A DNA stretch of 64,000 bases from Desulfatitalea tepidiphila (GCF_001293685.1 NZ_BCAG01000006.1:558001-622000); one strand, 5' to 3'. Positions 36,366-42,797 are shown, counted from the stretch's first letter. The notes: generated from the sequence alone by a model not told the origin. Made by a program: numbers and translations.

Positions 36366-36677
36366 TCAAAAATTGAAAATCTTGTCGGCCTCCATGGCGA
36401 TTCCGTATAAATCATCCATCCAGCCGATTGGGCATGTTCCTGATCCCACAAGACCGTGGGCTTTCATGCAGACCCCTCAGACATAGAAGTCGCCCTGGAA
36501 CTGATTGATCTGTCCCATGACATCGAAATCTTCGCTGCCGGCCCGTTCGAAACAAACGCCTTTGCCAAGCATGAACACGCTGACCTCATCCCCCTTATTG
36601 ACGCCGACATTGGCCAGTCGCATGGCGTTGTAGATGGTCTCTCCGTCGTCGGTGCAAATGATAAACAACACTTTCAT
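36366..36677 (-). CDS. DsrE-like selenoprotein (in-frame UGA = Sec67)
   Basis: Read up to the first UGA this is a 66-residue DsrE-type start (MKVLFIICTDDGETIYNAMR). The same frame continues after UGA 36479-36477 for 36 codons to UGA 36366, giving a 103-residue protein of normal DsrE length. The continuation GVCMKAHGLVGSGTCP, then MDDLYGIAMEADKIF, is exactly the C-terminal half of DsrE-like proteins. The UGA falls where relatives have the first Cys of CGxC, so the motif becomes UGVC. A SECIS-like hairpin follows (36445-36460). Shine-Dalgarno GGAGGAG is 7 bases before ATG. DsrE-like proteins act in sulfur transfer and redox; the exact partner is unknown. Selenocysteine is inferred; the alternative is a nonsense mutation. 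Confidence 0.82.
36445..36460 (-). promoter_or_regulatory. SECIS-like hairpin of the DsrE-like gene
   Basis: On the minus strand CCCAC-GGTCTT-GTGGG, a 5-bp stem with a 6-base loop opening with GG. It starts 17 nt after the UGA (loop at 22-27), inside the distance range of bacterial SECIS elements, and has the loop guanine that SelB recognises. Confidence 0.6.
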
Positions 36678-36792
36678 TCTTTTCTCCTCCGACGACTGCT
36701 TTCAGACAAAAAATTCTCCATTCTACCGCCATCGCTGACCGCGTCATGGGGCCCCCACACCGCGTTCAAAAGCTTCTGCCGAAAAGGCCGAC

Positions 36793-37110
36793 TCATCTCC
36801 TCCGCCCACCGTCGCTCCATAAAGGATCCTCACCAAAACGTTCTATCCACCACTCTTCGGCCGATCGGTGCCTTCTCACCGTATTCTCAGAAAAAGAGTA
36901 TTGATACTGAAGGCAGTACTCCATGATCGTTTCATAGGCCGAAACGATCTTGCGGGTCATCTCGGCGCAGGCCTCCTTGTTATCACCACATTTGTCAGGA
37001 TGCCACTTGGCCAGAAGCCTCCGGTAGTTTCGTTTGATCGACGCCATGTTCGCCGTATCAGGAAGCCCGAGGATTTTTCTGGCAGCGGAAATTTCTTCGT
37101 ACTTGCTCAT
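36793..37110 (-). CDS. J-domain (DnaJ-like) protein, small
   Basis: A 105-residue protein with a J-domain at about residues 8-70 and an intact HPD motif (LLAKWHPDKCGDN), so it can stimulate a DnaK-type ATPase. No zinc-finger or C-terminal substrate domains. The C-terminus is charged (ERFGEDPLWSDGGRRR). The start at ATG 37110 (MSKYEE) is preferred; upstream codons shadow nothing recognisable. It may deliver clients of the neighbouring small redox genes to DnaK; this is a guess. Confidence 0.8.
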   Translation of the reverse strand: MSKYEEISAARKILGLPDTANMASIKRNYRRLLAKWHPDKCGDNKEACAEMTRKIVSAYETIMEYCLQYQYSFSENTVRRHRSAEEWWIERFGEDPLWSDGGRRR

Positions 37111-37224
37111 TTTGATCGATACCTTCGCCCATGAACTTTGCCAGTCACAAATCGACCATCCCGGAAACCTTGCCGTTCCACTGCCCTGGATTTGCTGGAG
37201 TTGTAAGGCCAACAGGCCGCCGGG

Positions 37225-37881
37225 TTATCCATCCGCGTCTTTCGGGGGCCGGGTATTGATCCGCGTGTAAATGTGCCGGGCCGTATACAAGGCGCCCAAT
37301 GGATTATGGGCCAGCACCCGGTCTTTCACCGCCAGAACCGTGACCGGGGCCTTGGCGTGCTTGATAAACAGCGTATCATCGCCGACGCACAATCCGAGAA
37401 GAACATGCAGATCGCACCCTTCCGCATCGAGCACCGCAGCCTGGCCGATGGGATTGCACATGGGCTGGCGAAATCCCGCGACGATTTTCTCTTCTTCCGG
37501 AAGAGACACATCATCGGAGCTCAAAGCGCCGCACATGCAGCACGCGGAAGCCACCTCAAAGCCGGCATTCAATAGCACGTGAGAAAAAAGACGGGCCTCT
37601 TCCGAAAGGCCGACACAAAAAGCCACGCCTATCTTTCGATGCCCTTGAAGCCGGACATATTCGACGGTTTCTTCTACCCGGGTGAGTTTGCCATACTCCT
37701 TCCAGGTCCGGGCCACATCCTGGGCCATGCGCTGGTTTTCTGCCGTCTGCAAAGTCTCTTTAGCCTGGCCCAGAAGATCGGAATGGTGAACCGACGGGCA
37801 GAAGGGCGGAGGATTGCTCAGGTCGCCCTTGAAACAACTTTTTTTGGGGCAGTCGCTGCACATGGAGGATTTGCTTTTCAT
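37225..37881 (-). CDS. DUF1847 family cysteine-rich protein
   Basis: A 218-residue protein typical of DUF1847 in length and layout. An N-terminal Cys cluster, CSDCPKKSC and further PFCP, is followed by a conserved domain with KIGVAFCVGLSEEARLF, ASACCMCGA, and CNPIGQAAVLDAEGCDLHV. The Cys clusters suggest metal or Fe-S binding. Function is unknown; the family is common in anaerobes. I use ATG 37881, seven bases after AGGAG. It sits just downstream of an FMN reductase gene and upstream of the J-domain gene, all on the minus strand. Confidence 0.75.
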   Translation of the reverse strand: MKSKSSMCSDCPKKSCFKGDLSNPPPFCPSVHHSDLLGQAKETLQTAENQRMAQDVARTWKEYGKLTRVEETVEYVRLQGHRKIGVAFCVGLSEEARLFSHVLLNAGFEVASACCMCGALSSDDVSLPEEEKIVAGFRQPMCNPIGQAAVLDAEGCDLHVLLGLCVGDDTLFIKHAKAPVTVLAVKDRVLAHNPLGALYTARHIYTRINTRPPKDADG

Positions 37882-37930
37882 TGTCATGCTCCTTGATCTG
37901 AGGTGGATAGCTGAAATCCCTTTTCCATTT

Positions 37931-38500
37931 TTAGTGTGCGATCCGATGGACCATGCCCACCATGGCCTTTCCAAGGGACTTGGCTTCGCCAAGGGCCGTG
38001 CTTCCCGGGCCGCCGCCCGTTCCCTCGCGCACATCTCCTTTTTCCAAACCGTACCCGATGCATCCGCCGACCGTGATCATCCGTTGAGCCGTAAACCAGC
38101 TGTACAGCAAACTCAACACCTGCCCGGCGCCGACCCGTCTCACGGCGACAGCAGCACCTGCGACCTTGCCGCGCAACTTTCCAGTCCGATAGCATGCATA
38201 GGTACGGTCCATGACCGCCTTGGCCTGGGCGCTCACATTGAGAAAATAGACCGGCGTGCCGAATATGATCCCATCAGCCAACTCAAGTTTTTGATAAATC
38301 TCCTGCATATCATCCTCGATCACACAGATGCCATCGACCGCGCAAGCCCCGCATGCATCACACGGGCTGATCTGTTTGTCGGCCACGCACACCCATTCGG
38401 TTTGAGCCCCCTTCTCCCTGGCGCCGCTCAATGCCGCCTCTACCAGTATCTCCGTGTTCCCTGCTTTTCGGGGACTGCAGACCAGGCCCAAAATTTTCAT
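37931..38500 (-). CDS. NADPH-dependent FMN reductase/flavodoxin-like protein, copy 1
   Basis: A 189-residue iron-sulfur flavoprotein-like reductase. The FMN-binding loop is CSPRKAGNTEILVE near the N-terminus (residues 10-23), then a Cys cluster CDACGACAVDGIC (about 47-60) that could hold an Fe-S cluster, as in the Isf family, and FGTPVYFLNVSAQAKAVMDR. The start ATG 38500 is 8 bases after AAAGGA. A paralogue is at 52536-53105 (about three quarters identical by eye). Likely role: electron transfer from NAD(P)H or ferredoxin to a small acceptor. Confidence 0.82.
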   Translation of the reverse strand: MKILGLVCSPRKAGNTEILVEAALSGAREKGAQTEWVCVADKQISPCDACGACAVDGICVIEDDMQEIYQKLELADGIIFGTPVYFLNVSAQAKAVMDRTYACYRTGKLRGKVAGAAVAVRRVGAGQVLSLLYSWFTAQRMITVGGCIGYGLEKGDVREGTGGGPGSTALGEAKSLGKAMVGMVHRIAH

Positions 38501-38732
38501 CGGCATTTCCTTTCTAAAATTAGTCTTAGAACTTTTTGGGTGAACAAAACGATTCTAACAGATGGGATTCAAGAATGTAAACGGGAGTCCAACATTTGGC
38601 CTTGATTCCCTACACAAGCCGCTGTTGAACTGCTATAATTATTTTTTTTGGAGTTGGACCGACGGCGGTGACACTTTGAAGCCATCCCCTCTGAGGGGTC
38701 GGGTCTTCACTCGTTTATCGAGGATAAAACCC

Positions 38733-39275
38733 GTGCCCAAAACAATCAGACACCGGTTCGCTCATATCTGCATACTGGTAAAGGATATCGATGCGGCCAT
38801 CGAACATTGCGCCCGCATCTAAAAAGCAGTGGCACCCCAGTTGCTCGAGGAAAAAGTCGTCAAGAAGGAAGGGCGCATGGGGAATGACCATTATCTGACG
38901 CTATTCTTTCCCGCCACTGGAGATGCCTGCGATATTCAGCTCTTACAGCCGATAAACGCCGATTCGGCTGCCGCGCAGCGATTGGCTGACCATGGAAAGG
39001 GCCTTCACCAAATTGCTTTTACCACGGGCCATCTTGAGGATGCCTTTCGAGAGCTTAAAAAACAGGGTGTGCAGCTGCATGGCGACAATTTCCTCAAGGA
39101 CGGCAGCAACCCGAAGTTGCAACTTGTCTGGATACATCCGAAATACGCTCACGGCGTGCTGATCGAGGTGATGGACGAGTATCGACTGGAGGATGGATTG
39201 ATTAAGGAAATGCAGAGTGCAATCCCAAGTCGGGTAGCTGGTCAAGGTCAAACCGAAGAAGCCTCCGTTTTTTAA
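38733..39275 (+). pseudogene. VOC-family (methylmalonyl-CoA epimerase-like) gene with nonsense codon
   Basis: A frame beginning with GTG 38733 (GAGGAT upstream) gives VPKTIRHRFAHICILVKDID, the first strand of VOC epimerases with a metal-ligand His. It is broken by TAA 38820-38822 and continues in frame as KAVAPQLLEEK through GLHQIAFTTGHLEDAF to the C-terminal HGVLIEVMD, where the other metal ligands lie. A single TTA-to-TAA change explains the stop (RILKAV expected). Because it is TAA and not UGA, selenocysteine does not apply. Restart at GTG 38829 would yield only the later part. Function is probably lost. Confidence 0.75.
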
Positions 39276-39313
39276 AGTGGTACGGATGTGAAGACGCTGA
39301 TGGGGCGGGGTGG

Positions 39314-39583
39314 ATGAAAATGGGCGCTGATAATTGGGTGGTGTATTTGCTTCGGTGTGTGGATGATTCTCTATACTGCGGCATTACAAACGACCTGGAA
39401 AAGCGATTATTGAAGCATAACTCAGGCAAGGGTGCCAAGTATACAAGATCCCGGTTGCCTTTAGTGTTGGTCGGTGTCAGTTCAGAAATGACAAGGAGCG
39501 AGGCATTGAAATTGGAATACCGTTTGAAAAAGACCTCGGCGGCCGACAAGAAAGGTGTATTGGAACGATTGAACCCAGACTGA
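39314..39583 (+). CDS. GIY-YIG endonuclease-domain protein, copy A
   Basis: An 89-residue single-domain GIY-YIG protein of the UPF0213/YhbQ group. The GIY..YIG equivalents are VYLLRCVDDSLYCGITND, Arg in LEKRLLKHN, then KYTRSRLPLVLVG and the Glu in ALKLEYRLK. The active-site Tyr, Arg and Glu appear present. Members are weak or structure-selective nucleases. It is the first gene of a cassette repeated in inverted orientation at 40324-41055. Start ATG 39314; ATG 39320 is possible. Confidence 0.85.
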   Translation: MKMGADNWVVYLLRCVDDSLYCGITNDLEKRLLKHNSGKGAKYTRSRLPLVLVGVSSEMTRSEALKLEYRLKKTSAADKKGVLERLNPD

Positions 39584-39603
39584 TCAAACGAGGTAATGAG
39601 CTG

Positions 39604-39837
39604 ATGCTCCCCAATATCAGTGAGGAAGACTTGGCGACAGACCTTATCTGCCATTGTTTCAATTGCACCGAAGAGGATATTGAACTGGACCTCCGACAAA
39701 ACGGCAAGTCTACCATACTGGAGAAAATCATCGCTGAAAAAAAGCTTGGTGGATGTCAATGCGCTGTTAAAAATCCCAAAGGGCGCTGATGTCTTTCCGA
39801 TGTCCGCCAGGTGGTGGAGAAATTTTTAACTCATTGA
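39604..39837 (+). CDS. BFD-like [2Fe-2S] selenoprotein, copy A (UGA = Sec62)
   Basis: A 77-residue protein if UGA 39787-39789 is decoded. The first part has LICHCFNCTEEDIELDLRQN and GGCQCAVKNPKGR, a BFD-like [2Fe-2S] domain with Cys17, Cys19, Cys51 and Cys53 as likely ligands. Directly after come UGA and CLSDVRQVVEKFLTH, then UGA stop. Relatives read KNPKGR-C-C-L..V at this point, so Sec62-Cys63 replaces a Cys-Cys pair. The second copy keeps the same UGA and the same downstream codons. A hairpin at 39803-39818 fits a SECIS. Likely a small electron-transfer or metal-delivery protein. GAGG lies about 10 bases before the ATG. The Sec call is inferred but well supported. Confidence 0.85.
39803..39818 (+). 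promoter_or_regulatory. SECIS-like hairpin, BFD copy A
   Basis: TCCGCC-AGGT-GGTGGA forms a 6-bp stem (one G-U) with a 4-base loop containing G at position 2. The loop lies 20-23 nt after the UGA, the right distance for bacterial selenocysteine insertion. The same hairpin occurs in copy B. Confidence 0.65.
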
Positions 39838-39873
39838 AATTTAAAAATCAAAAAATCTTCGAGGAATTCTCAC

Positions 39874-40032
39874 GTGCTCCCCAAAATCATCGGCATCATA
39901 TCCGCCATTCTCGCAGTCGGCGTCTATGCCTGCAAATTCAGAGAGACGCCCCTGTGCCGGCCATGAATCATGTTGCCGCTTGGCATCGGCGTCGGGTACG
40001 TTGTGTATTGGATGGTGAGACGGATGATTTAA
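39874..40032 (+). CDS. Tiny two-helix membrane protein with CxxU motif, copy A (UGA = Sec31)
   Basis: GTG start with GAGGAA 8 bases upstream. The frame reads VLPKIIGIISAILAVGVYA (helix 1), a loop KFRETPLCRP, UGA 39964-39966, then IMLPLGIGVGYVVYW (helix 2), ending at TAA 40030. Decoded with Sec it is 52 residues with a CRPU (CxxU) redox motif between two membrane helices. The inverted copy B keeps C28, the UGA and nearly all downstream residues, with mostly synonymous changes. The hairpin 39987-40003 is a SECIS candidate. The alternative is two coupled mini-genes, the second starting at the ATG two codons after UGA. Confidence 0.68.
39987..40003 (+). promoter_or_regulatory. SECIS-like hairpin, membrane peptide copy A
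   Basis: CGGCGT-CGGGT-ACGTTG: 6-bp stem with two G-U pairs, loop 27-31 nt after the UGA. In copy B the same stem is fully Watson-Crick (CGGCGT...ACGCCG), so the pairing is maintained despite base changes. Confidence 0.6.
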
Positions 40033-40112
40033 AAGCATCAATCCTTACCCACTTGGGGTTTTACCCTGATTGATCGTTTCGGTGTTGGGTATTAAAAAGC
40101 AGCCAAAACAAA

Positions 40113-40140
40113 AAGGGCTCAGATCGATCTCTAAGCCCTT
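40113..40140 (+). terminator. Terminator after cassette A
   Basis: AAGGGCT...AGCCCTT, 7-bp stem with a 14-base loop, followed by GTTTTCATTTT. It lies 80 bases past the membrane peptide gene, closing the GIY-YIG/BFD/membrane peptide transcript on the plus strand. Confidence 0.65.
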
Positions 40141-40150
40141 GTTTTCATTT

Positions 40151-40198
40151 TGGTGATCCCAAGGGGATTCGAACCCCTGTTACTGGCGTGAGAGGCCA
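40151..40198 (-). tRNA. tRNA-Glu(CUC) 3' fragment, likely attachment-site remnant
   Basis: Read on the minus strand this is the 3' part of a tRNA-Glu: anticodon loop CTCTCAC with 4 paired bases on each side, a variable loop, a perfect T-arm AGGGG-TTCGAAT-CCCCT, and an acceptor 3' strand TGGGATC followed by ACCA. The 5' half (acceptor 5' strand and D-arm) is absent, and the DNA there is unrelated. Such 3' tRNA fragments are the usual mark left when an integrative element uses a tRNA gene as its attachment site. It is not a functional tRNA. Confidence 0.75.
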
Positions 40199-40323
40199 TT
40201 CCAGTAAGTATCCCGCCTGATTTTATTACCTTTTTTGACCATTAAAATCCGTTTAAGGGAACCAAAAGCCGTCAAAAAAGCCGTCAACTTTGAAGGCGGA
40301 TTTACGGCGTGGTTGAGCTGTTT

Positions 40324-40500
40324 TCATCGTTCGAGACCCATGAAAATAGCTCGTTTCACCACCCAATAAACGGCGTACCCGACGCCGATACCAAGGGGCA
40401 ACATGATTCATGGTCGGCACAGGGGCGTCTCTCTGAATTTCCACGCATAGACGCTGACTGCGAGAATGCCGGATATGATGCCGATGACTTTGGGGAACAT
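40324..40500 (-). CDS. Tiny two-helix membrane protein with CxxU motif, copy B (UGA = Sec31)
   Basis: ATG 40500; MFPKVIGIISGILAVSVYA, loop KFRETPLCRP, UGA 40410-40408, then IMLPLGIGVGYAVYWVV, ending at UGA 40324. Decoded length 58 residues. It differs from copy A by mostly synonymous or conservative changes on both sides of the UGA, which indicates selection on the protein beyond the UGA. The ribosome binding site is weaker than in copy A (GAGATA for GAGGAA). Hairpin 40371-40387 is the SECIS candidate. It is the last gene of the minus-strand HU/GIY-YIG/BFD/membrane peptide row. Confidence 0.65.
40371..40387 (-). promoter_or_regulatory. SECIS-like hairpin, membrane peptide copy B
   Basis: CGGCGT-CGGGT-ACGCCG on the minus strand, perfect 6-bp stem, loop 27-31 nt after UGA with G at loop position 2. 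Confidence 0.6.
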
Positions 40501-40538
40501 GTAAGAATATCTCGAAATATATTAAATTTATAATAATA

Positions 40539-40772
40539 TCAATATGTTATGTATTTTTCCACCACCTGGCGGACATCGGAAAGGCATCAGCGCCCTTTGG
40601 GATTTTTAACAGCGCATTGACATCCACCCATGCGCTTTTCGGAAAGAATTTTCCCCATAATCGTGGACTTGCCGTTTTGTCGCAGATCCAGTTCAATATC
40701 TTTTTCGGTGTAATTGAAACAATAGCAGATAAGGTCTGTCATCAAGTCTTCCTCATTGATATTGGGGAACAT
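40539..40772 (-). CDS. BFD-like [2Fe-2S] selenoprotein, copy B (UGA = Sec62)
   Basis: 77 residues when UGA 40589-40587 is read as Sec. MFPNINEEDLMTDLICYCFN begins the BFD-like domain; GGCQCAVKNPKGR is followed by UGA and CLSDVRQVVEKYITY, then a UGA stop. Compared with copy A, Cys17, Cys19, Cys51, Cys53, Sec62 and Cys63 are kept, while Cys22 is replaced by Tyr, so Cys22 is not an essential ligand. Changes after the UGA are synonymous or conservative (F/Y, L/I, H/Y). The hairpin at 40558-40573 is identical to that of copy A. Confidence 0.85.
40558..40573 (-). promoter_or_regulatory. SECIS-like hairpin, BFD copy B
   Basis: Same TCCGCC-AGGT-GGTGGA hairpin as copy A, loop 20-23 nt after the UGA. 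Confidence 0.65.
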
Positions 40773-40791
40773 GTGAACATTACCTCATTTC

Positions 40792-41055
40792 TCAATCTGC
40801 GTTCAATCGTTCCAATGCAACTATCTTGTCGGCCGCCGAGATCCTTTTTAAACGATACTCCAATTTCAATGCCGCGCTCTTTGTCATTTCGGAACTGACC
40901 CCGACTAACCTCAGCGGCAAACGGGACCTTGTGTATTTTGCGCCCTTGCCGGAATTATGTTTCGATAATCTTTTTTCCAGGTCCTTGGTGATGCCGCAGT
41001 ATAGAGAATCATCCGCACATCGAAGCAAATAGACGACCCAATTATCAGGGACCAT
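40792..41055 (-). CDS. GIY-YIG endonuclease-domain protein, copy B
   Basis: An 87-residue paralogue of the protein at 39314 (NWVVYLLRCADDSLYCGITK, KYTRSRLPLRLVG, ALKLEYRLKR). The nuclease core residues are kept. It starts 3 bases after the stop of an HU/IHF-like gene, so in this copy the nuclease is translationally linked to a DNA-bending protein. Low divergence from copy A suggests a fairly recent duplication with continued selection. Confidence 0.85.
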   Translation of the reverse strand: MVPDNWVVYLLRCADDSLYCGITKDLEKRLSKHNSGKGAKYTRSRLPLRLVGVSSEMTKSAALKLEYRLKRISAADKIVALERLNAD

Positions 41056-41058
41056 GTT

Positions 41059-41340
41059 TCACCCAGCCCGATCCACCCGCTGCTTCAACTCCGTTCCCGC
41101 TTTAAAAAACGGCAGCTTCTTTTGTTTGACGACGACCTTCTCACCCGATCTGGGATTGCGCCCGGCATATGAATCATATGTTTTGATGTGAAACGAGCAC
41201 AGTCCCCGGATTTCAACCCGGTCCCCCTTTTCGAGTGCCTTGGCCATTTCGCCGAAAAATATCTCGACACACTTGGTTGCTTCGGTCTTGGTCAGATTGT
41301 GGGAATCTTGCAGGGCGTGGATAAGTTCGAGTTTGTTCAT
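41059..41340 (-). CDS. HU/IHF family DNA-binding protein
   Basis: A 93-residue histone-like protein, normal length. Recognisable are MNKLELIHALQDSHNLTKTE at the start, EIFFGEMAKALEKGDRVEIRG, and the arm region GRNPRSGEKVVVKQKKLPFF with the intercalating Pro (RNP). It resembles IHF-beta/HU of Desulfobacterota. It bends DNA and may assist recombination of the neighbouring element. It is upstream of GIY-YIG copy B. A 39-residue truncated relative is at 42678. Confidence 0.9.
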   Translation of the reverse strand: MNKLELIHALQDSHNLTKTEATKCVEIFFGEMAKALEKGDRVEIRGLCSFHIKTYDSYAGRNPRSGEKVVVKQKKLPFFKAGTELKQRVDRAG

Positions 41341-41465
41341 GGTTGTGTGTTCCTAATTGTGCTTTTGAATTATCTGCAGAATTCCTTGGGAACGGCATCA
41401 AGGAATTTGAGTGCTGATAGATCGAGGTTGAAAAAACTCATTTCCGGCAGAAAGGCACCAGGGAT

Positions 41466-42404
41466 TCATCGAGATAAGAAATCCATTGCCAATTTATTAA
41501 ATTTTTCAGGATACTCTTCCTGGGGCGTATGACCCGCATTTTCGAAGAGGACCAAAGTAGAGCTGGGCCAGAGTTTATTCAAATATTGCGAATTCTCCAA
41601 GGGAACAGCTTTGTCTTCTTTTCCGTGTACGATTAAAATTGGTTTGTTCAATTTAGCCAGCATCTGAGCCTCGTTTTCCACAAATGGCGGTTTTAGAACA
41701 TTGCGAAGAATATGCATCAATCCAGCATATGAACCTTCAATACAAAGTGGCTGAGTGACTTCACTTACATAATCATCTGTCACTTTGCTGCCATCATATA
41801 ACCATAATGTTTTCAGGTTGTTTTTCACTAAACCATCCCCTGGGATAGCATTTAGAAATTCTCCAACGAAAGGAAGCTGATAGATCCTCCCTGTTATTGT
41901 CTCAGGGTACGGAACCACAGCCGGGTCTACCAATATCAATCTATTTATTCTCTCGGGATTAATTGCAGCCACATAGACCGAAATCCCTCCCCCCATCGAT
42001 TGACCTATAAGGGATGCTTTTTGTATATTCAAGGCATCCATAAATCCCGTAACCTGTTTTGCGTAGCGCTCGAAGCTGTACTCGGTCTCGTTCAATCTTT
42101 CGCTAAATCCCCAACCAAAAAGATCGATGACATAGATCTTGAAATGCTCAGCCAGAGCATCTAAGTTTTTCTTCCACATCACGGTATGGTATAGAAACCC
42201 ATGAATTAGTATTACGGGCTCCCCATTCCCCTTCTCGATATAGTGGACTTTTTTGCCATCTAAAGAAACAAATTTGCCTTTAGCAAATTTCCCGGCAGCC
42301 TCCTCATATGTGCAAGTTTCTTTTGAGGTGAAAATGGGAAGGGTTACAACTGTTAACGCAATCAGACCAAAGCACACCAATAGAACAATGATGAAAGTTT
42401 TCAT
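41466..42404 (-). CDS. Alpha/beta hydrolase, membrane-anchored or secreted
   Basis: A 312-residue alpha/beta-fold hydrolase. N-terminal hydrophobic segment (IIVLLVCFGLIALTVVTLPI) as signal or anchor. Oxyanion motif HGFLYHT, nucleophile Ser in GQSMGGG (about residue 141), acid Asp in HGKEDKAVP, His in NAGHTPQEE. Typical of esterases/epoxide hydrolase-like enzymes; substrate unknown. It is a stand-alone minus-strand gene in an AT-richer stretch, and the 42405-42677 interval beyond its start contains nothing I recognise. Confidence 0.85.
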   Translation of the reverse strand: MKTFIIVLLVCFGLIALTVVTLPIFTSKETCTYEEAAGKFAKGKFVSLDGKKVHYIEKGNGEPVILIHGFLYHTVMWKKNLDALAEHFKIYVIDLFGWGFSERLNETEYSFERYAKQVTGFMDALNIQKASLIGQSMGGGISVYVAAINPERINRLILVDPAVVPYPETITGRIYQLPFVGEFLNAIPGDGLVKNNLKTLWLYDGSKVTDDYVSEVTQPLCIEGSYAGLMHILRNVLKPPFVENEAQMLAKLNKPILIVHGKEDKAVPLENSQYLNKLWPSSTLVLFENAGHTPQEEYPEKFNKLAMDFLSR

Positions 42405-42677
42405 GATGCCCCCTTAGGTTTGCACTTATGATTGAACCTGTCAGTCAATTGGTCATCATTATGCCAAAACCTGCTCCCGATAAAGATATTGCTGAAACCC
42501 AACGAACACATTGTTGATTTCCATAGCAGGACCTAAATCGGCCAAGGCATAGGCAATGGAATCGTTATATTTGAGACGCAATAGCGGTGTCAGGTTGGAT
42601 GTATCCAACCCTTAAACCCCCACATTGAAATAGTGTGAAAGCACGAAATCGAGAAACACTTGCTGTTTGCTGTTGAA

Positions 42678-42797
42678 TCAAGTTTTGGTGATTGTCTTGG
42701 CCATTTCACCGAAAAATATATCGACACACTTGGTTGTTTCGGTCTTGGACAGGTTCTGGGATTCTTTCAGGGCCTGGATAAGTTCGAGTTTGTTCAT
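42678..42797 (-). pseudogene. Truncated HU/IHF gene
   Basis: 39 codons closely matching the start of the HU gene at 41340-41059 (MNKLELIQALKESQNLSKTE, then CVDIFFGEMAK), after which homology stops abruptly and the frame ends in TGA. The DNA-binding arm is missing. It is a partial duplicate, pointing to a rearrangement breakpoint near 42690. Confidence 0.8.

Larger units (their letters stand above)
39314..41055. repeat. Inverted duplication of a three-gene cassette around a tRNA remnant
   Basis: Cassette A (39314-40032, plus strand) and cassette B (41055-40324, minus strand) carry the same three genes in the same order, facing each other. The space between (40033-40323) holds the terminator, the tRNA-Glu 3' fragment and a short direct repeat, AGCCGTCAAAAA twice near 40268-40292. 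Similarity is high in coding parts and breaks down outside them. Confidence 0.85.

Noticed and set aside
38820-38822. In-frame stop of the VOC gene considered as recoded
   Set aside because: It is TAA, which is not used for Sec or pyrrolysine; a simple TTA-to-TAA mutation explains it.
40232-40300. Repeat AGCCGTCAAAAA near 40268-40292 considered as a CRISPR or integrase gene end
   Set aside because: Only two short units without spacers; no integrase frame is visible around it.
42678-42680. UGA ending the short HU copy considered as a selenocysteine codon
   Set aside because: Homology to HU already ends before the UGA, no Cys expected there, and no coding continuation follows.
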